Part shown: positions 23,743-32,510 of the stretch, piece by piece | Layout: the number at the start of each line of letters is the position of its first letter | Position numbering within the stretch: position 1 is the first letter of the stretch | Assembly (NCBI GenBank): GCA_020832495.1 | Contig: JAFIEP010000099.1 | Coordinates: 1 to 64,000, forward strand | Origin: Acidimicrobiia bacterium | GTDB lineage: Bacteria > Actinomycetota > Acidimicrobiia > Acidimicrobiales > Acidimicrobilacustridaceae | Length of the DNA stretch: 64,000 bases | Direction: 5' to 3' | Translations under genes and position numbers: made by a program | The notes under the pieces: model-generated | The model's database searches: none | Told to the model about the DNA's origin: nothing | What the model saw: the letters and a program-made list of their open reading frames with translations, nothing else

Positions 23743-26700
23743 TCAAGGGGCCGATCGAAGCTCTTGGGCGGTGGGGTCCCTCGGCGCAGCACGCCGCGTG
23801 CCCGCGCCGTCGACGAGCTCGATGACTGCCGCGGTCGGCCGTGCCGTGGTGATGGCCGACACGGTGCGCTCCGAGGCGGTGAAGAGAATGAGCTGGAGCT
23901 GCTCGGACATCCGAGCCAGCTCGCGGGCGATGGCCAACGCCCGATCGTCGTCGGCGTTGACCAGGACGTCGTCGAGCAACATGGGCAATGCCGTCGACTG
24001 CTCGGCGTGGCTGGCGGCCAGCGCCAGACGCATCGACAGGTAGAGCTGGTCGAGGGTGCCGCTGCTCAACCGCTCGCTGGGCAGCTCAGCACCCCCGGTG
24101 GAGGCCACCGCAACGTCGTCGTCCCCGGGTCGCAGGCCGGTCCACCGCTCGCCCGTGGCACCGGCGAACAGCTCGGTGGCATGGCGCACCACGGCCGGCT
24201 GCCGTTCCCGTTCGAACTCGCCGAGCGTGAGGTCGATGGCGCCGCGGGCCACGCTCAGTGCCAGCCAGTGGCGAAGATCGGCGTCGAGCTCGGCCCGCAG
24301 CGCAGCCACCTTGGCGTCGAGGGTGGCCACGTCGGCCGACTGCTGGGTGGCCGACAGAGTCCCGGCGGCATCGTGGTGACGGCGCACCGCTTCGTCGAGT
24401 TCGTGGGCCACCGACTGGAGCTGCTCGTCCATGCCGGCTCGTTCGTGGCGCCAGGCTGCCGGGTCCGCAGTGGCCAGCGCAGCGCGAGCGTCGTCGAGCG
24501 GGGCGCCAACCCCGAACGCCGCCCGGAGCGCCCCCTCGGCTTCGTCGAGCAGCCTGGACAGTTGGGCTCGTCGCTCGACTTGGGCAACCACCGTGCGGTA
24601 GCTGTCGGCGTCGTTGACCCCGGCTCGACCCAGCCGCTCGGCCAGGTCTCGGACGGCGGTGTCGACCCCGACGGTGGCGTCGTCATGTGCCCGGGTTGCC
24701 TGGTCGATCCTCGTCTCGAGGTCGGCGAGTTGTCGGCGAGCGGCGTCGTCGTCCTGGCATCGGCGAAGCGCCAGCCGAATGGCGTCGGCCCGCGCCGCGT
24801 CGTCCAGCTCCTCGAGGCCTGGACCTGCGTCGTCCGTGTGGCCGACGCCCCCCACCTCGCGCAGGACTGCCAGCTGTTCAGCGACGTCTGCCTCCAGTCT
24901 GGCGAGGGCATCGTCGTGTGCTGCCACCGCACTGCGATGCTCGTCGACCTCGCTGCGCAGGTGAGTGAGCTGGTCGAGCACGCTGATGGTCTGGTCCGGC
25001 GACAGCGAGGTGGGAAGCCCGAGCTCGTCGAGCAGCCCCGACCACGCCTGCGCGGCGTCGGTCGCCGCCGCCTCGGCCCGTGCAGCGGCCGTCCGGCACG
25101 CCTCGACCGCAGCGACGGCGTGTGCCCGTCGCCGCGCATGGTCCTCGGCGTCAGCTGCCCGCCGGACGTGGTGGTCGAGCGCCTCGAGTCGGGCCTGCAC
25201 CTCGTCTGGCCGTGGCTCGGTGGCGAACCCGCAGCGAGCAGCCACGGTGGTCACCTCCGCCGCCTGCCGTTCAGCCTCGGCTACCGCCGTCGCCACGGCC
25301 GGACCACCCTCCGCCGTCGCAGCGGCTGTCGACCCGTCCCCGGGCGGAACGGAGGTCGGGGAGGTGACATTGCGCCGGGCGAGGAAGGTCACGGCGGCCA
25401 ACACCACGGCCAGCACACCGGCGAGAACGACCACGGGCACCTCACCGGCAAGGCCACCAGCGCCGGCCACGACCGCCGCGCCGGCGGCGCTGGCCCCCAG
25501 CACCCCGAGCAACCAGCTCGGCACCGTCGTGGTGGCAGGGGCCTGCCCGGCGGTGAGGGCGGCTCGCTCGGCGGCCATTCGCTGTTCGTTCGCAGCGGTG
25601 CTGCGGGCGGCGTTCAGGCGGGGCAGGGCAGCAACCAGCCACCGCAGGTCGCGACGGGCCTGGTCGACGTCGGTGCCAGCCGGCAACCCCGATGCAGCGG
25701 GGTCGGGGAGTGGGAGCGGCTGACCGAGACGCTCGAGATGGTCGCTGGCGCGGTCCAGTTCGGCGACCGCTCGCTCGACGTCGGCCCGTGTGGCGTGCAC
25801 GTCGTCTGCAGCGGCGTCGAGCCGTTGGCGGGCCACCACCGACACGTCGATCCCGTCGAGCGCTCGCAACTCGGCGGAGGCGCCGAGCAACTGGCGACAT
25901 TGGCCCAGCAACTGATCACCTCGCCGGTGGAGCCGGTCGCTGTCCTGGGTGCACCGCTGTCGGCGTTCGGCGAAGCTGCCCAGCCCATCGGCGATCCGTT
26001 CCAGTCGGGTGTGCAGCGGGGGAAGCGTGTCGTCGATGGTCACGCGTTCTCGTTCGGCGGTGAGGTCGGCCAGGGCGCCAGCACAGCCGGCCAGCGTTGT
26101 TTCGGCGGTGGCCAGCGCCTCGACCTCGCGGTCGAGCGCGCCGAGCGGATCGGGCCCCAGATCGAGGTCAGGGAGCTCGGCCAGCTCGGTTCGCCACTCG
26201 TCGACCGACGAGGTGCGCTCCCAGTGGGCCAGCAACCGGTCGAGGTGGTCGGCGCGTTGCTGCACTCGGCGCTCGGTCGCCCGTGCGGCGGCCACTGCCT
26301 CGGCTGCAGTGTCCACCGCATGCTGCAGGTCGGGCAGCGTGCCGGCCACGCGTCGAGCGTCAGCGAGCTGGGCTTCGAGGTCGACGAGCTCACGGCGGCG
26401 CTCACGGATCCGACCGCGCTGCGGCCGCAGCAGCGCTGCCCGCCGGGTGTCGAGTTCGGCCAGCGCGCTGCGAGCCGAGCGGCGACCACCGGTGATGCCG
26501 GCGGCGAAGATCTTCTCGCGCACCGCGTCGCTGTCGAGACCGTCGAAGCGCAACTCGGTGGCGCTGACGGCGAACACCGCCTCGAAGAGCTCGCGGGTGG
26601 CGCCGCCCAGGATGTCCGACAACGTGAGGTCTGTGAGCACCGAACCGTCGGCGGTGAGCAGCCGATGCTTCCGGGCCCCTCGTTCGACGAGGATTCGGCG

Positions 26701-26937
26701 GCCGTCGTGGAGGAGCTCGACTCGACCCCCGATGGTGGGTCCGTCGGGTCTGAAGCGCCGCGCCAGCTTGCTGTGCCCGGCCGGCCAGCCGAAGAGGGCG
26801 CCGCGCAAGAAGTAGTGGGTGGTCGACTTCCCGGACTCGTTGGGACCGACCACCACCGTGAGCTCGGGGTCGATCTCAGGCACGCCCACGTTGCGCAGGT
26901 GCCCGCAGGCGTCGATGTGCCAGCCGAGCAGCTTCAC
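23743..26937 (-). CDS. YhaN-like SMC/Rad50-type ATPase (SbcC-like)
   Basis: 1064 aa. The N-terminal Walker A is GPNESGKST (31-39) after the start MKLLGWHIDACGHLRNVGVP. Long coiled coils are interrupted by a hydrophobic hairpin at about 470-522 (two membrane-like segments, VPSWLLGVLGASAAGAAVV and VVVLAGVLAVVLAAV). The C-terminal ABC signature/Walker B region has LSSGTLDQLYLSMRLALA and LPMLLDDVLVNADDDRA. YhaN-type proteins pair with a YhaO nuclease and are presumed to process DNA ends. The GTG start overlaps the nuclease stop (GTGA), so the two are one operon. Confidence 0.88.
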   Translation of the reverse strand: MKLLGWHIDACGHLRNVGVPEIDPELTVVVGPNESGKSTTHYFLRGALFGWPAGHSKLARRFRPDGPTIGGRVELLHDGRRILVERGARKHRLLTADGSVLTDLTLSDILGGATRELFEAVFAVSATELRFDGLDSDAVREKIFAAGITGGRRSARSALAELDTRRAALLRPQRGRIRERRRELVDLEAQLADARRVAGTLPDLQHAVDTAAEAVAAARATERRVQQRADHLDRLLAHWERTSSVDEWRTELAELPDLDLGPDPLGALDREVEALATAETTLAGCAGALADLTAERERVTIDDTLPPLHTRLERIADGLGSFAERRQRCTQDSDRLHRRGDQLLGQCRQLLGASAELRALDGIDVSVVARQRLDAAADDVHATRADVERAVAELDRASDHLERLGQPLPLPDPAASGLPAGTDVDQARRDLRWLVAALPRLNAARSTAANEQRMAAERAALTAGQAPATTTVPSWLLGVLGASAAGAAVVAGAGGLAGEVPVVVLAGVLAVVLAAVTFLARRNVTSPTSVPPGDGSTAAATAEGGPAVATAVAEAERQAAEVTTVAARCGFATEPRPDEVQARLEALDHHVRRAADAEDHARRRAHAVAAVEACRTAAARAEAAATDAAQAWSGLLDELGLPTSLSPDQTISVLDQLTHLRSEVDEHRSAVAAHDDALARLEADVAEQLAVLREVGGVGHTDDAGPGLEELDDAARADAIRLALRRCQDDDAARRQLADLETRIDQATRAHDDATVGVDTAVRDLAERLGRAGVNDADSYRTVVAQVERRAQLSRLLDEAEGALRAAFGVGAPLDDARAALATADPAAWRHERAGMDEQLQSVAHELDEAVRRHHDAAGTLSATQQSADVATLDAKVAALRAELDADLRHWLALSVARGAIDLTLGEFERERQPAVVRHATELFAGATGERWTGLRPGDDDVAVASTGGAELPSERLSSGTLDQLYLSMRLALAASHAEQSTALPMLLDDVLVNADDDRALAIARELARMSEQLQLILFTASERTVSAITTARPTAAVIELVDGAGTRRAAPRDPTAQELRSAP

Positions 26938-28184
26938 GTGTTCTCCTCGGTGAGCAGGTCGAAGGCGAGGAGCCGGGCAGCGTCGAGGAGGGCCGGGTCG
27001 TCGACGGCGGGAACGGCCAGGCCCCACCTGTCGAGGTCGGCCGGCAGCTCGTCGCCGAACAGGGCGTCGATCTCGGACAACGCGCCGCCCTCGGCGCTCA
27101 ACGCCCGCAGGACATGGCCGAGGAGGTCGTCGTTTCGGGCGGCGTCGTCGAGGTCGACCGCTGGGGCTGTCCGGTCTGTGATGCGATCCCACCAGACGAA
27201 CGGTTCGACACCAGCCGACTGCACGCTGTCTCGCAACTCGTCGAGTGTGCCCGGCCGACTCAGATCGGATCGCCAGTGCACCCGACCCACCAGCTCGGCG
27301 CGTAGCACGAGCGACCGCCCGTCGCTGTCGGCTCGAAGCGTGCCGGCCTGCTCGACCAGTAGATCCCTGACATCGCCCACGTCGGCGGCATCGCTGACGT
27401 CGACGGTCAGCGTCTCGAAACGCACCACGTCGAACGGCAGGAACGTCGGCGCACGGGGGATGCCTCCCGGCTCGATGCTCACCACCACGGCGCCCTTCGC
27501 CCCGTGTTCGGATCGTCGTGGGCTCCGACCCTGGAGGTTGCCCGGATAGACCACCCACGGGTGTGGGCCGGCGAGGGTCTGGCGGGTGTGGACGTGACCC
27601 AGTGCCCAGTAGTCGAGCCCCACCGCCCGCAGGTCGTCCAGGCTGCACGGGGCGTAGGGGGCGTGGCCCGGCTGGTCGCCGACGTTGGTGTGCAACACGC
27701 CGATCTGCACCGGGGCGTCGGCGGTGCGGCGGAAACGGCTCGCCAGGTTGTCCGTGGTGGCCCGGGTGGCGTAGCTCACACCGTGGATGGCCAGGTCCCC
27801 GACCTCGGTGGGTAGCTGGTGGGTCTGCGGTTCACCCGGCTCGAACACCACTACCCGATCGGGCCAGGTTCGGATGGCCGTCCAGCCTTCCTCCACCGGG
27901 TCGTGGTTGCCGTGGACCAGGTAGGACCAGATGCCTGCCTCGCTCAGCCGGTCGAGGCCCTCGCGAAGGCGGAGCTGTGCTCGCAGCCCTCGCTCGGCCC
28001 CGTCGTAGATGTCGCCGGCGAACACACACGCCACCACCCCCCGTTCGACGGCGGTGTCCACCAGCGCGTCGAAGGCCCGCAGTGACGCGTCGCGGAGCAC
28101 GTTGCCCACCAGGTCCGGGTAGGCGCGCAGTTCGCTGGGCTGTGTGTCGAGGTGGAGGTCGGCGGCGTGGAGGATCTCGGTCAC
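26934..28184 (-). CDS. YhaO-like DNA repair exonuclease (SbcD-like metallophosphoesterase)
   Basis: 416 aa. The calcineurin-like phosphoesterase motifs are complete: ILHAADLHLD, FAGDIYDG, LVHGNHD, IGVLHTNVG and WALGHVHTRQ, covering residues 1-240. A C-terminal capping region follows. It is predicted to be the Mn-dependent nuclease partner of the downstream YhaN-like ATPase. The GTG start follows TACCTT at 8 nt with no ribosome site, so near-leaderless expression is likely; the open frame upstream to 28781 is antisense to the zinc-ribbon gene. Confidence 0.9.
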   Translation of the reverse strand: MTEILHAADLHLDTQPSELRAYPDLVGNVLRDASLRAFDALVDTAVERGVVACVFAGDIYDGAERGLRAQLRLREGLDRLSEAGIWSYLVHGNHDPVEEGWTAIRTWPDRVVVFEPGEPQTHQLPTEVGDLAIHGVSYATRATTDNLASRFRRTADAPVQIGVLHTNVGDQPGHAPYAPCSLDDLRAVGLDYWALGHVHTRQTLAGPHPWVVYPGNLQGRSPRRSEHGAKGAVVVSIEPGGIPRAPTFLPFDVVRFETLTVDVSDAADVGDVRDLLVEQAGTLRADSDGRSLVLRAELVGRVHWRSDLSRPGTLDELRDSVQSAGVEPFVWWDRITDRTAPAVDLDDAARNDDLLGHVLRALSAEGGALSEIDALFGDELPADLDRWGLAVPAVDDPALLDAARLLAFDLLTEENT

Positions 28185-28192
28185 TGCAAGCG

Positions 28193-28198
28193 AAGGTA
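28193..28198 (-). promoter_or_regulatory. -10-like element of the yhaO-yhaN operon
   Basis: TACCTT on the minus strand, 8 nt before the GTG at 28184. Confidence 0.4.
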
Positions 28199-28257
28199 GC
28201 GGCAGGGTGTGACGGGATCGTTCGTGCCGCTCGACCTGCTCGGGTGTCAGCCCGTCC

Positions 28258-29532
28258 TCAGGAGCAGAGCATGGCGGCCGACTCGGAGTTGAGCGGGGTG
28301 ATGGTGGGGAAGTCCTGGGTGGCGAAGTCCACCGTGTACAGGGCCCACCACTCCATGCCGGGTTCGATCTGCACGTGCATCTCGACCTGGTAGAGGTCGG
28401 GTTCCAGCTCGAAGGAACGCCACCCCACCACATAAAGGAGGTCACACGCGGCGCCCTGCACCCAGGTGATGGCCTCCTCGGCTCGATCCGGGCCGCGTGG
28501 CGGCGTCGGTGCAGGAGTCGCTGGCGGTGCGGTGGTCGGCGCGGTTGTCGGTGTCGGCGCAGTGGTCGTCGGTGTTTCGGTGGTGGCCGGTCCGCCCGGG
28601 GCAGGGCCGTCGGTGTGCCCGGCCGTGCCGGTGGGACGGCCGAATGGCTCACCCGTGCGCACCTCGATGAGCACGAAGATGTCGATGCGGACGTCGATCC
28701 GGACGGTGACGATGCGTTCGGGCTGGAAGGCCGCCCAACGCGGTCCCACATAGCGGGTGCGCGACGTGACGGGGGGAGCATCGCCGAGCGGGTTGCCGCA
28801 GCTGCACTTCACCCGCGGTGTGCCGAAGTCGTCGACGAGGACGGCCGTACCCGCCTGGAGCACGGCAGGGCGAGGTGTGGCCCGGCCGTTGTCGTAGCCG
28901 TGGTTCATCACCCTGGTGTCCCATCGCAGCACCACCGGCGTGAGCCCGGCCACGTAGTCGGCGATGTCGTCGGGCTCGATGCCGACCACGCCCGCCCAGG
29001 CACGCGCCTTGGACGGTTCGGACTCGAGGAAGGCGACCAGTTGCGTGCGGTCGCACGACGACTCGTCGAGCGTGCCTCCGTAGAGGCCGGGTGTGGAGCC
29101 GGTGACCGCCCCGCCTGCTGCGCCGGCGCGGGCCAGCGGATCGTCGTCGGTTTGTGACACGAGCGCTGCCTCTGCGACGGCCACGTCCGCAGTGAAGGGG
29201 TCCGGGATCTCGATGCCCACTGGTTCGAGCACCACCTCGTCCTCGCCCACGGTGGTGGGGATGGCCCGAGCGTCGCCGCTGTCGCCGCCCCGGCCGACCA
29301 GGACGACGACACCGATGCCCACCAGCAAGAGCACGAGCGCGCCGAGGACACCTGCCACCACCCAACCGGCAGTGCTCGAGCCCTTCGACGCCGGCGGCTG
29401 GCTCGGCGGAGTGCCGGAGGGAACGAACGGCGGCGGAGCCCCAGGAGCATCGAGTGCCGCACCGCAGGCGACGCAGAAGTGCGCGTCAGGGGGCACCTGG
29501 GCCCCACAGCTCGGACAGAACCGTCCGCTCAT
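28258..29532 (-). CDS. Zinc-ribbon membrane protein with DUF6777-like domain
   Basis: 424 aa. A double-Cys zinc ribbon (FCPSCGAQVPPDAHFCVACG, residues 5-24) is followed by a Pro linker, one transmembrane helix (about 57-80) and an extracellular domain. The latter has GLYGGTLDESSCDRTQLVAF, VLRWDTRVMNHGYDNGRATP and VDDFGTPRVKCSCGNPLG, matching the DUF6777 pattern. A Thr/Pro/Ala-rich linker and a C-terminal domain of about 80 residues (WVQGAACDLLYVVGWRSFEL) follow. Function is unknown. The ATG has GGAGG upstream. Confidence 0.78.
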   Translation of the reverse strand: MSGRFCPSCGAQVPPDAHFCVACGAALDAPGAPPPFVPSGTPPSQPPASKGSSTAGWVVAGVLGALVLLLVGIGVVVLVGRGGDSGDARAIPTTVGEDEVVLEPVGIEIPDPFTADVAVAEAALVSQTDDDPLARAGAAGGAVTGSTPGLYGGTLDESSCDRTQLVAFLESEPSKARAWAGVVGIEPDDIADYVAGLTPVVLRWDTRVMNHGYDNGRATPRPAVLQAGTAVLVDDFGTPRVKCSCGNPLGDAPPVTSRTRYVGPRWAAFQPERIVTVRIDVRIDIFVLIEVRTGEPFGRPTGTAGHTDGPAPGGPATTETPTTTAPTPTTAPTTAPPATPAPTPPRGPDRAEEAITWVQGAACDLLYVVGWRSFELEPDLYQVEMHVQIEPGMEWWALYTVDFATQDFPTITPLNSESAAMLCS

Positions 29533-29676
29533 GATCCTCCGTTCGTCGCCACGCCTGACCTCAGGATGTCGGCGCCGCGGTCGGTCCCCTAGGGCCGAAC
29601 GGCCTTGGTGAGTCGCCGACAGTCCTCGGGTGTGGGTCCGTCGGCCACGCCTGGTGTCGACGCGCTGCCACGTTGT

Positions 29677-30126
29677 TCAGCGCTCGGCTGGGATGGCGTA
29701 GGTGACGCTGGCGTCGGCGACGAGCACGGGGTCACCCCCGACCGGCATGCTCGAGATGCACACGTCGGTCACCGCAAGGCGTCGACCCAGCTTGCGGAGT
29801 TCCACCTCGGCGTCGAGCGCTGCCGGCTCGGGTTTGCGGAGGAAGTTGATCGACAGGCTCGAGGTCACGGCCAGCGGCACCCACCCGATGTGGGCCAGGA
29901 CCACCACCCACGCGGCGGCATCGGCCAGCATCATCAGCGTCGGTCCCGACACGGTGCCGCCGGGGCGCACGACGGTGGCTTCGACCGGGAGTCGCAGTTT
30001 CGCCCGGCCGGGTCCGACCTCCACCACCTCGTACGGGCGTCCCTGTTCGAAGGCGGTGGACAACCGGTCGTTCAGCTCGTCGGTGGTCATCACGGGTTGG
30101 ATCTCGACTCGGGCACCAGACGCCAT
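29677..30126 (-). CDS. PaaI-type hotdog thioesterase
   Basis: 149 aa, single hotdog domain. LRLPVEATVVRPGGTVSGPT, LMMLADAAAWVVVLAHIG, SLSINFLRKPEPAALDAEVE and the GRRLAVTDVCI strand match PaaI/YbgC-like acyl-CoA thioesterases, where the residue after the GGTVSGP turn region is catalytic. Likely substrates are aryl- or acyl-CoA esters. The ATG is preceded by GGAAGGA. It is divergent from the SLH gene at 30185. Confidence 0.85.
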   Translation of the reverse strand: MASGARVEIQPVMTTDELNDRLSTAFEQGRPYEVVEVGPGRAKLRLPVEATVVRPGGTVSGPTLMMLADAAAWVVVLAHIGWVPLAVTSSLSINFLRKPEPAALDAEVELRKLGRRLAVTDVCISSMPVGGDPVLVADASVTYAIPAER

Positions 30127-30184
30127 GACGAGATCCTTCCACGCCTGGCTGTGCTACCAAAGGGCAGACGCCAGGAGGTGCGAC

Positions 30185-31921
30185 GTGGTCCAGATCCCGC
30201 TGGTTGCGCGCGTTCGACGCTGCCGGGCCGTCCTGCGGCTCGTCGTGGTGAGCTTGGTCGTCGCGCTCGTGGCAGGACCGCCCGCCGGTGGGGTCGAGGT
30301 CGACGACCGGCCTGTCATCCCGACCGAGCGACCAGGGGCCCCGCCCTTCGATGATCCGCTCGACCCGGCGAGCATCGAGGCGGTGGGCGCTCCCGTCGTC
30401 GACGGGTGGCGTTGGGCAGCCGCGCGCGTCGCCGATGCCGAGTTCGAACCGGGACCCTGCAGCGGCGACGGACCCGGCCCGTTCCCCGACGTGGGCGCCA
30501 CCCATCCGTTCTGCACCGAGATCGAGTGGCTCGCCGAGGAGGGAGTGAGCGGTGGCTACGCCGATGGGACGTTCCGGCCCACGGCGTCGACCACCCGCCA
30601 GGCCATGGCTGCCTTCCTGTGGCGGGTCGAAGGTGAGCCCCCGGTGGATGTACCCGACCCGGGCGAGCCGACCTTCGCCGACGTCGGTGCCGACCACCCG
30701 TTCTTCGAACCCATCGAGTGGATGGCCACCAGCGGGCTGGCCTCGGGCACGGCCCAACCCGACGGAACCGTGCGGTACCTGCCGGGTGCACCGGTGAGTC
30801 GCCAGGCCATGGCTGCCTTCCTGTGGCGGGGTGAAGGGGAGCCTGCGCCACCGACAGTGCAACCTCACTTCGCCGACGTGCCCGCCGCCCATCCCTTCTT
30901 CGACGCCGTGCAGTGGATGGCCATGTCGGGGCTGTCCACCGGATCCCCACGTCCGGGGGCACGTCCCGACTACCGCCCTGTCGACCCGGTGAGTCGCCAG
31001 GCCATGGCAGCGTTCCTGTTCCGCTCCAACCGACTCGGTTCGGTGGAGTGCGACGCGGCGGCGACACTCGGGCAGATCGACGCCACCGTGTCGCTGGCAC
31101 GGCTCACCCCCGCCGGCACATGGCAGGTCGACGGGCCGACCACCGCCTTCGACGGCCGCACGTCGAGCGCCGAGGTGTTCCGGGATCGTCTCGGCTTCGA
31201 CTGCGGGCTGCGGGCCACCCAGGTCGGCGCCGAGGGCGAGCGACACGTGGTGGCGGCGTGGACCGGCACCCGGTTGGCCGCCGTCGTGCAGGCCAGCGAT
31301 GCCCCGACTGCGCCCTACGCACCGCAGGCGCTGTTCGACCTGCTCGTCGAAGTCGCGCGCGGTGAGCACCTCGAGGGCGGCACGTACCGCAACCCCGAGC
31401 GCACGTCGTGGGCTGCGACGCTGGCCGGAGGCGAGAGCATCGTGGTGATGGCGCTCGACACCGCCATGGGGGCGACGGCCAAGGCGTGGGTGGCCGACGT
31501 CGACCCTGGCTCCACCGACCACCTCATTTCCCTCCCGTCGGAGCAGTTCGGCATCGACACGCTCCGGGCGGTGGGAGCGCGCAACGTCGGGCTGGCCGAA
31601 CTACCCGAGATCGGCTCCGAGATCGGGACACTCGCCGCCGTCAGCCCCACCGGGCAGCTGCTCGAGGTGCGGGTGGCGCCGCTCGGTTGGATCGATCCGA
31701 CCACGGACTGGCTCGGCACCGGCACCTCCGCCCAGCAGGTCGCCGGTCTCGAGGTGTGGGTGGTCGACGGAGGACCCGACGACGGCCCGCTGTCGTTCGA
31801 CGTGGCACACGTGAGCTTCGAGTGCGGCCCATGGGTCTGGCACGTGATCACCGGCTACGGCACCACCCAGGAGGTGGTGGACTTCGTGGCGGTGGTCATC
31901 GGGTCGCTCGCCTGCTCGTGA
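30185..31921 (+). CDS. Secreted SLH-domain protein, unknown C-terminal domain
   Basis: 578 aa. The signal peptide is VVQIPLVARV then LRLVVVSLVVALVA. Three SLH domains lie at about residues 95-285, each ending in TRQAMAAFLWR or SRQAMAAFLxR. The remaining 290 residues (LGQIDATVSLARLTPAGTWQ, VVAAWTGTRLAAVVQASDAP, WVADVDPGSTDHLISLPSEQ) match no family recognised here. The GTG start has AGGAGG seven bases upstream. It is probably a cell-surface protein held by the SLH trio; neighbours give no clear functional clue. Confidence 0.82.
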   Translation: MVQIPLVARVRRCRAVLRLVVVSLVVALVAGPPAGGVEVDDRPVIPTERPGAPPFDDPLDPASIEAVGAPVVDGWRWAAARVADAEFEPGPCSGDGPGPFPDVGATHPFCTEIEWLAEEGVSGGYADGTFRPTASTTRQAMAAFLWRVEGEPPVDVPDPGEPTFADVGADHPFFEPIEWMATSGLASGTAQPDGTVRYLPGAPVSRQAMAAFLWRGEGEPAPPTVQPHFADVPAAHPFFDAVQWMAMSGLSTGSPRPGARPDYRPVDPVSRQAMAAFLFRSNRLGSVECDAAATLGQIDATVSLARLTPAGTWQVDGPTTAFDGRTSSAEVFRDRLGFDCGLRATQVGAEGERHVVAAWTGTRLAAVVQASDAPTAPYAPQALFDLLVEVARGEHLEGGTYRNPERTSWAATLAGGESIVVMALDTAMGATAKAWVADVDPGSTDHLISLPSEQFGIDTLRAVGARNVGLAELPEIGSEIGTLAAVSPTGQLLEVRVAPLGWIDPTTDWLGTGTSAQQVAGLEVWVVDGGPDDGPLSFDVAHVSFECGPWVWHVITGYGTTQEVVDFVAVVIGSLACS

Positions 31922-32005
31922 CCGCCGGCTGCGGCGGGTCCGGGTGGGCCTTCGGGACATGTCCCGGCGTCCCCGGCCCGCTGAGGCAGCGTCGGACGCC
32001 TCCGC

Positions 32006-32011
32006 TACCGT
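32006..32011 (+). promoter_or_regulatory. -10 element of leaderless rhodanese-nagZ promoter
   Basis: TACCGT, 7 nt before the GTG at 32019. Confidence 0.55.
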
Positions 32012-32018
32012 GGACGCG

Positions 32019-32510
32019 GTGACCGGCAACCCTTCCAGTTCACCCAGCACCGTCGGACTCCGGTGGCTCGTCGTGGCGCTCGTTGCGGTGGTCGCCGTGC
32101 TGGCTGTCGGCTGCGCATCCGGCGAGGGGGCGGCGTCCGCCGATGAGGCCGGACTGGGTGCAGCTGGGTCCGACGAGGGCCCGATCACCTTGCTCGAGCC
32201 CGACGAGTTCGAGGCCCTGCTCGACGAGCGTCCCGATCTCGACCTGATCAACGTGCACATCCCCTACGAGGGGCACCTCGAGGGCACCACCCACTTCGTG
32301 GACTACCGCGAGCTGGCGGCGTGGGACGGGTTGCCCGACGACCTCGACGCCGAGATCGTTCTCTACTGCCGCACGGGCCGTATGTCCGGCGAGGTCAGCG
32401 CCGAGCTGGCGGACCTGGGGTACACCGACATCACCGATCTCGGTGGGGGTTTCGTGGCCTGGGAACAGTCGGGTCGCGAGCTGCTGCTCGATCCGACCGT
32501 CGCCGAGTGA
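32019..32510 (+). CDS. Rhodanese-domain lipoprotein
   Basis: 163 aa. The signal sequence (LRWLVVALVAVVAVLAVGCA) ends in a lipobox with Cys. A rhodanese domain follows (ITLLEPDEFEALLDERPDLD to the end) with active-site loop YCRTGRMSGEVSAELADLGY; the Cys starts the CRTGRMS loop. It is expected to act outside the membrane in sulfur transfer or thiol chemistry. GTG 32019 was chosen because TACCGT lies 7 nt upstream (leaderless); an ATG at 31959 is an alternative. The stop overlaps the NagZ start (GTGA). Confidence 0.83.
   Translation: MTGNPSSSPSTVGLRWLVVALVAVVAVLAVGCASGEGAASADEAGLGAAGSDEGPITLLEPDEFEALLDERPDLDLINVHIPYEGHLEGTTHFVDYRELAAWDGLPDDLDAEIVLYCRTGRMSGEVSAELADLGYTDITDLGGGFVAWEQSGRELLLDPTVAE

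Noticed and set aside
23689-27549. 1286-aa plus-strand ORF opposite the YhaN/YhaO genes
   Set aside because: Low-complexity shadow frame; the minus strand shows Walker, signature and nuclease motifs.
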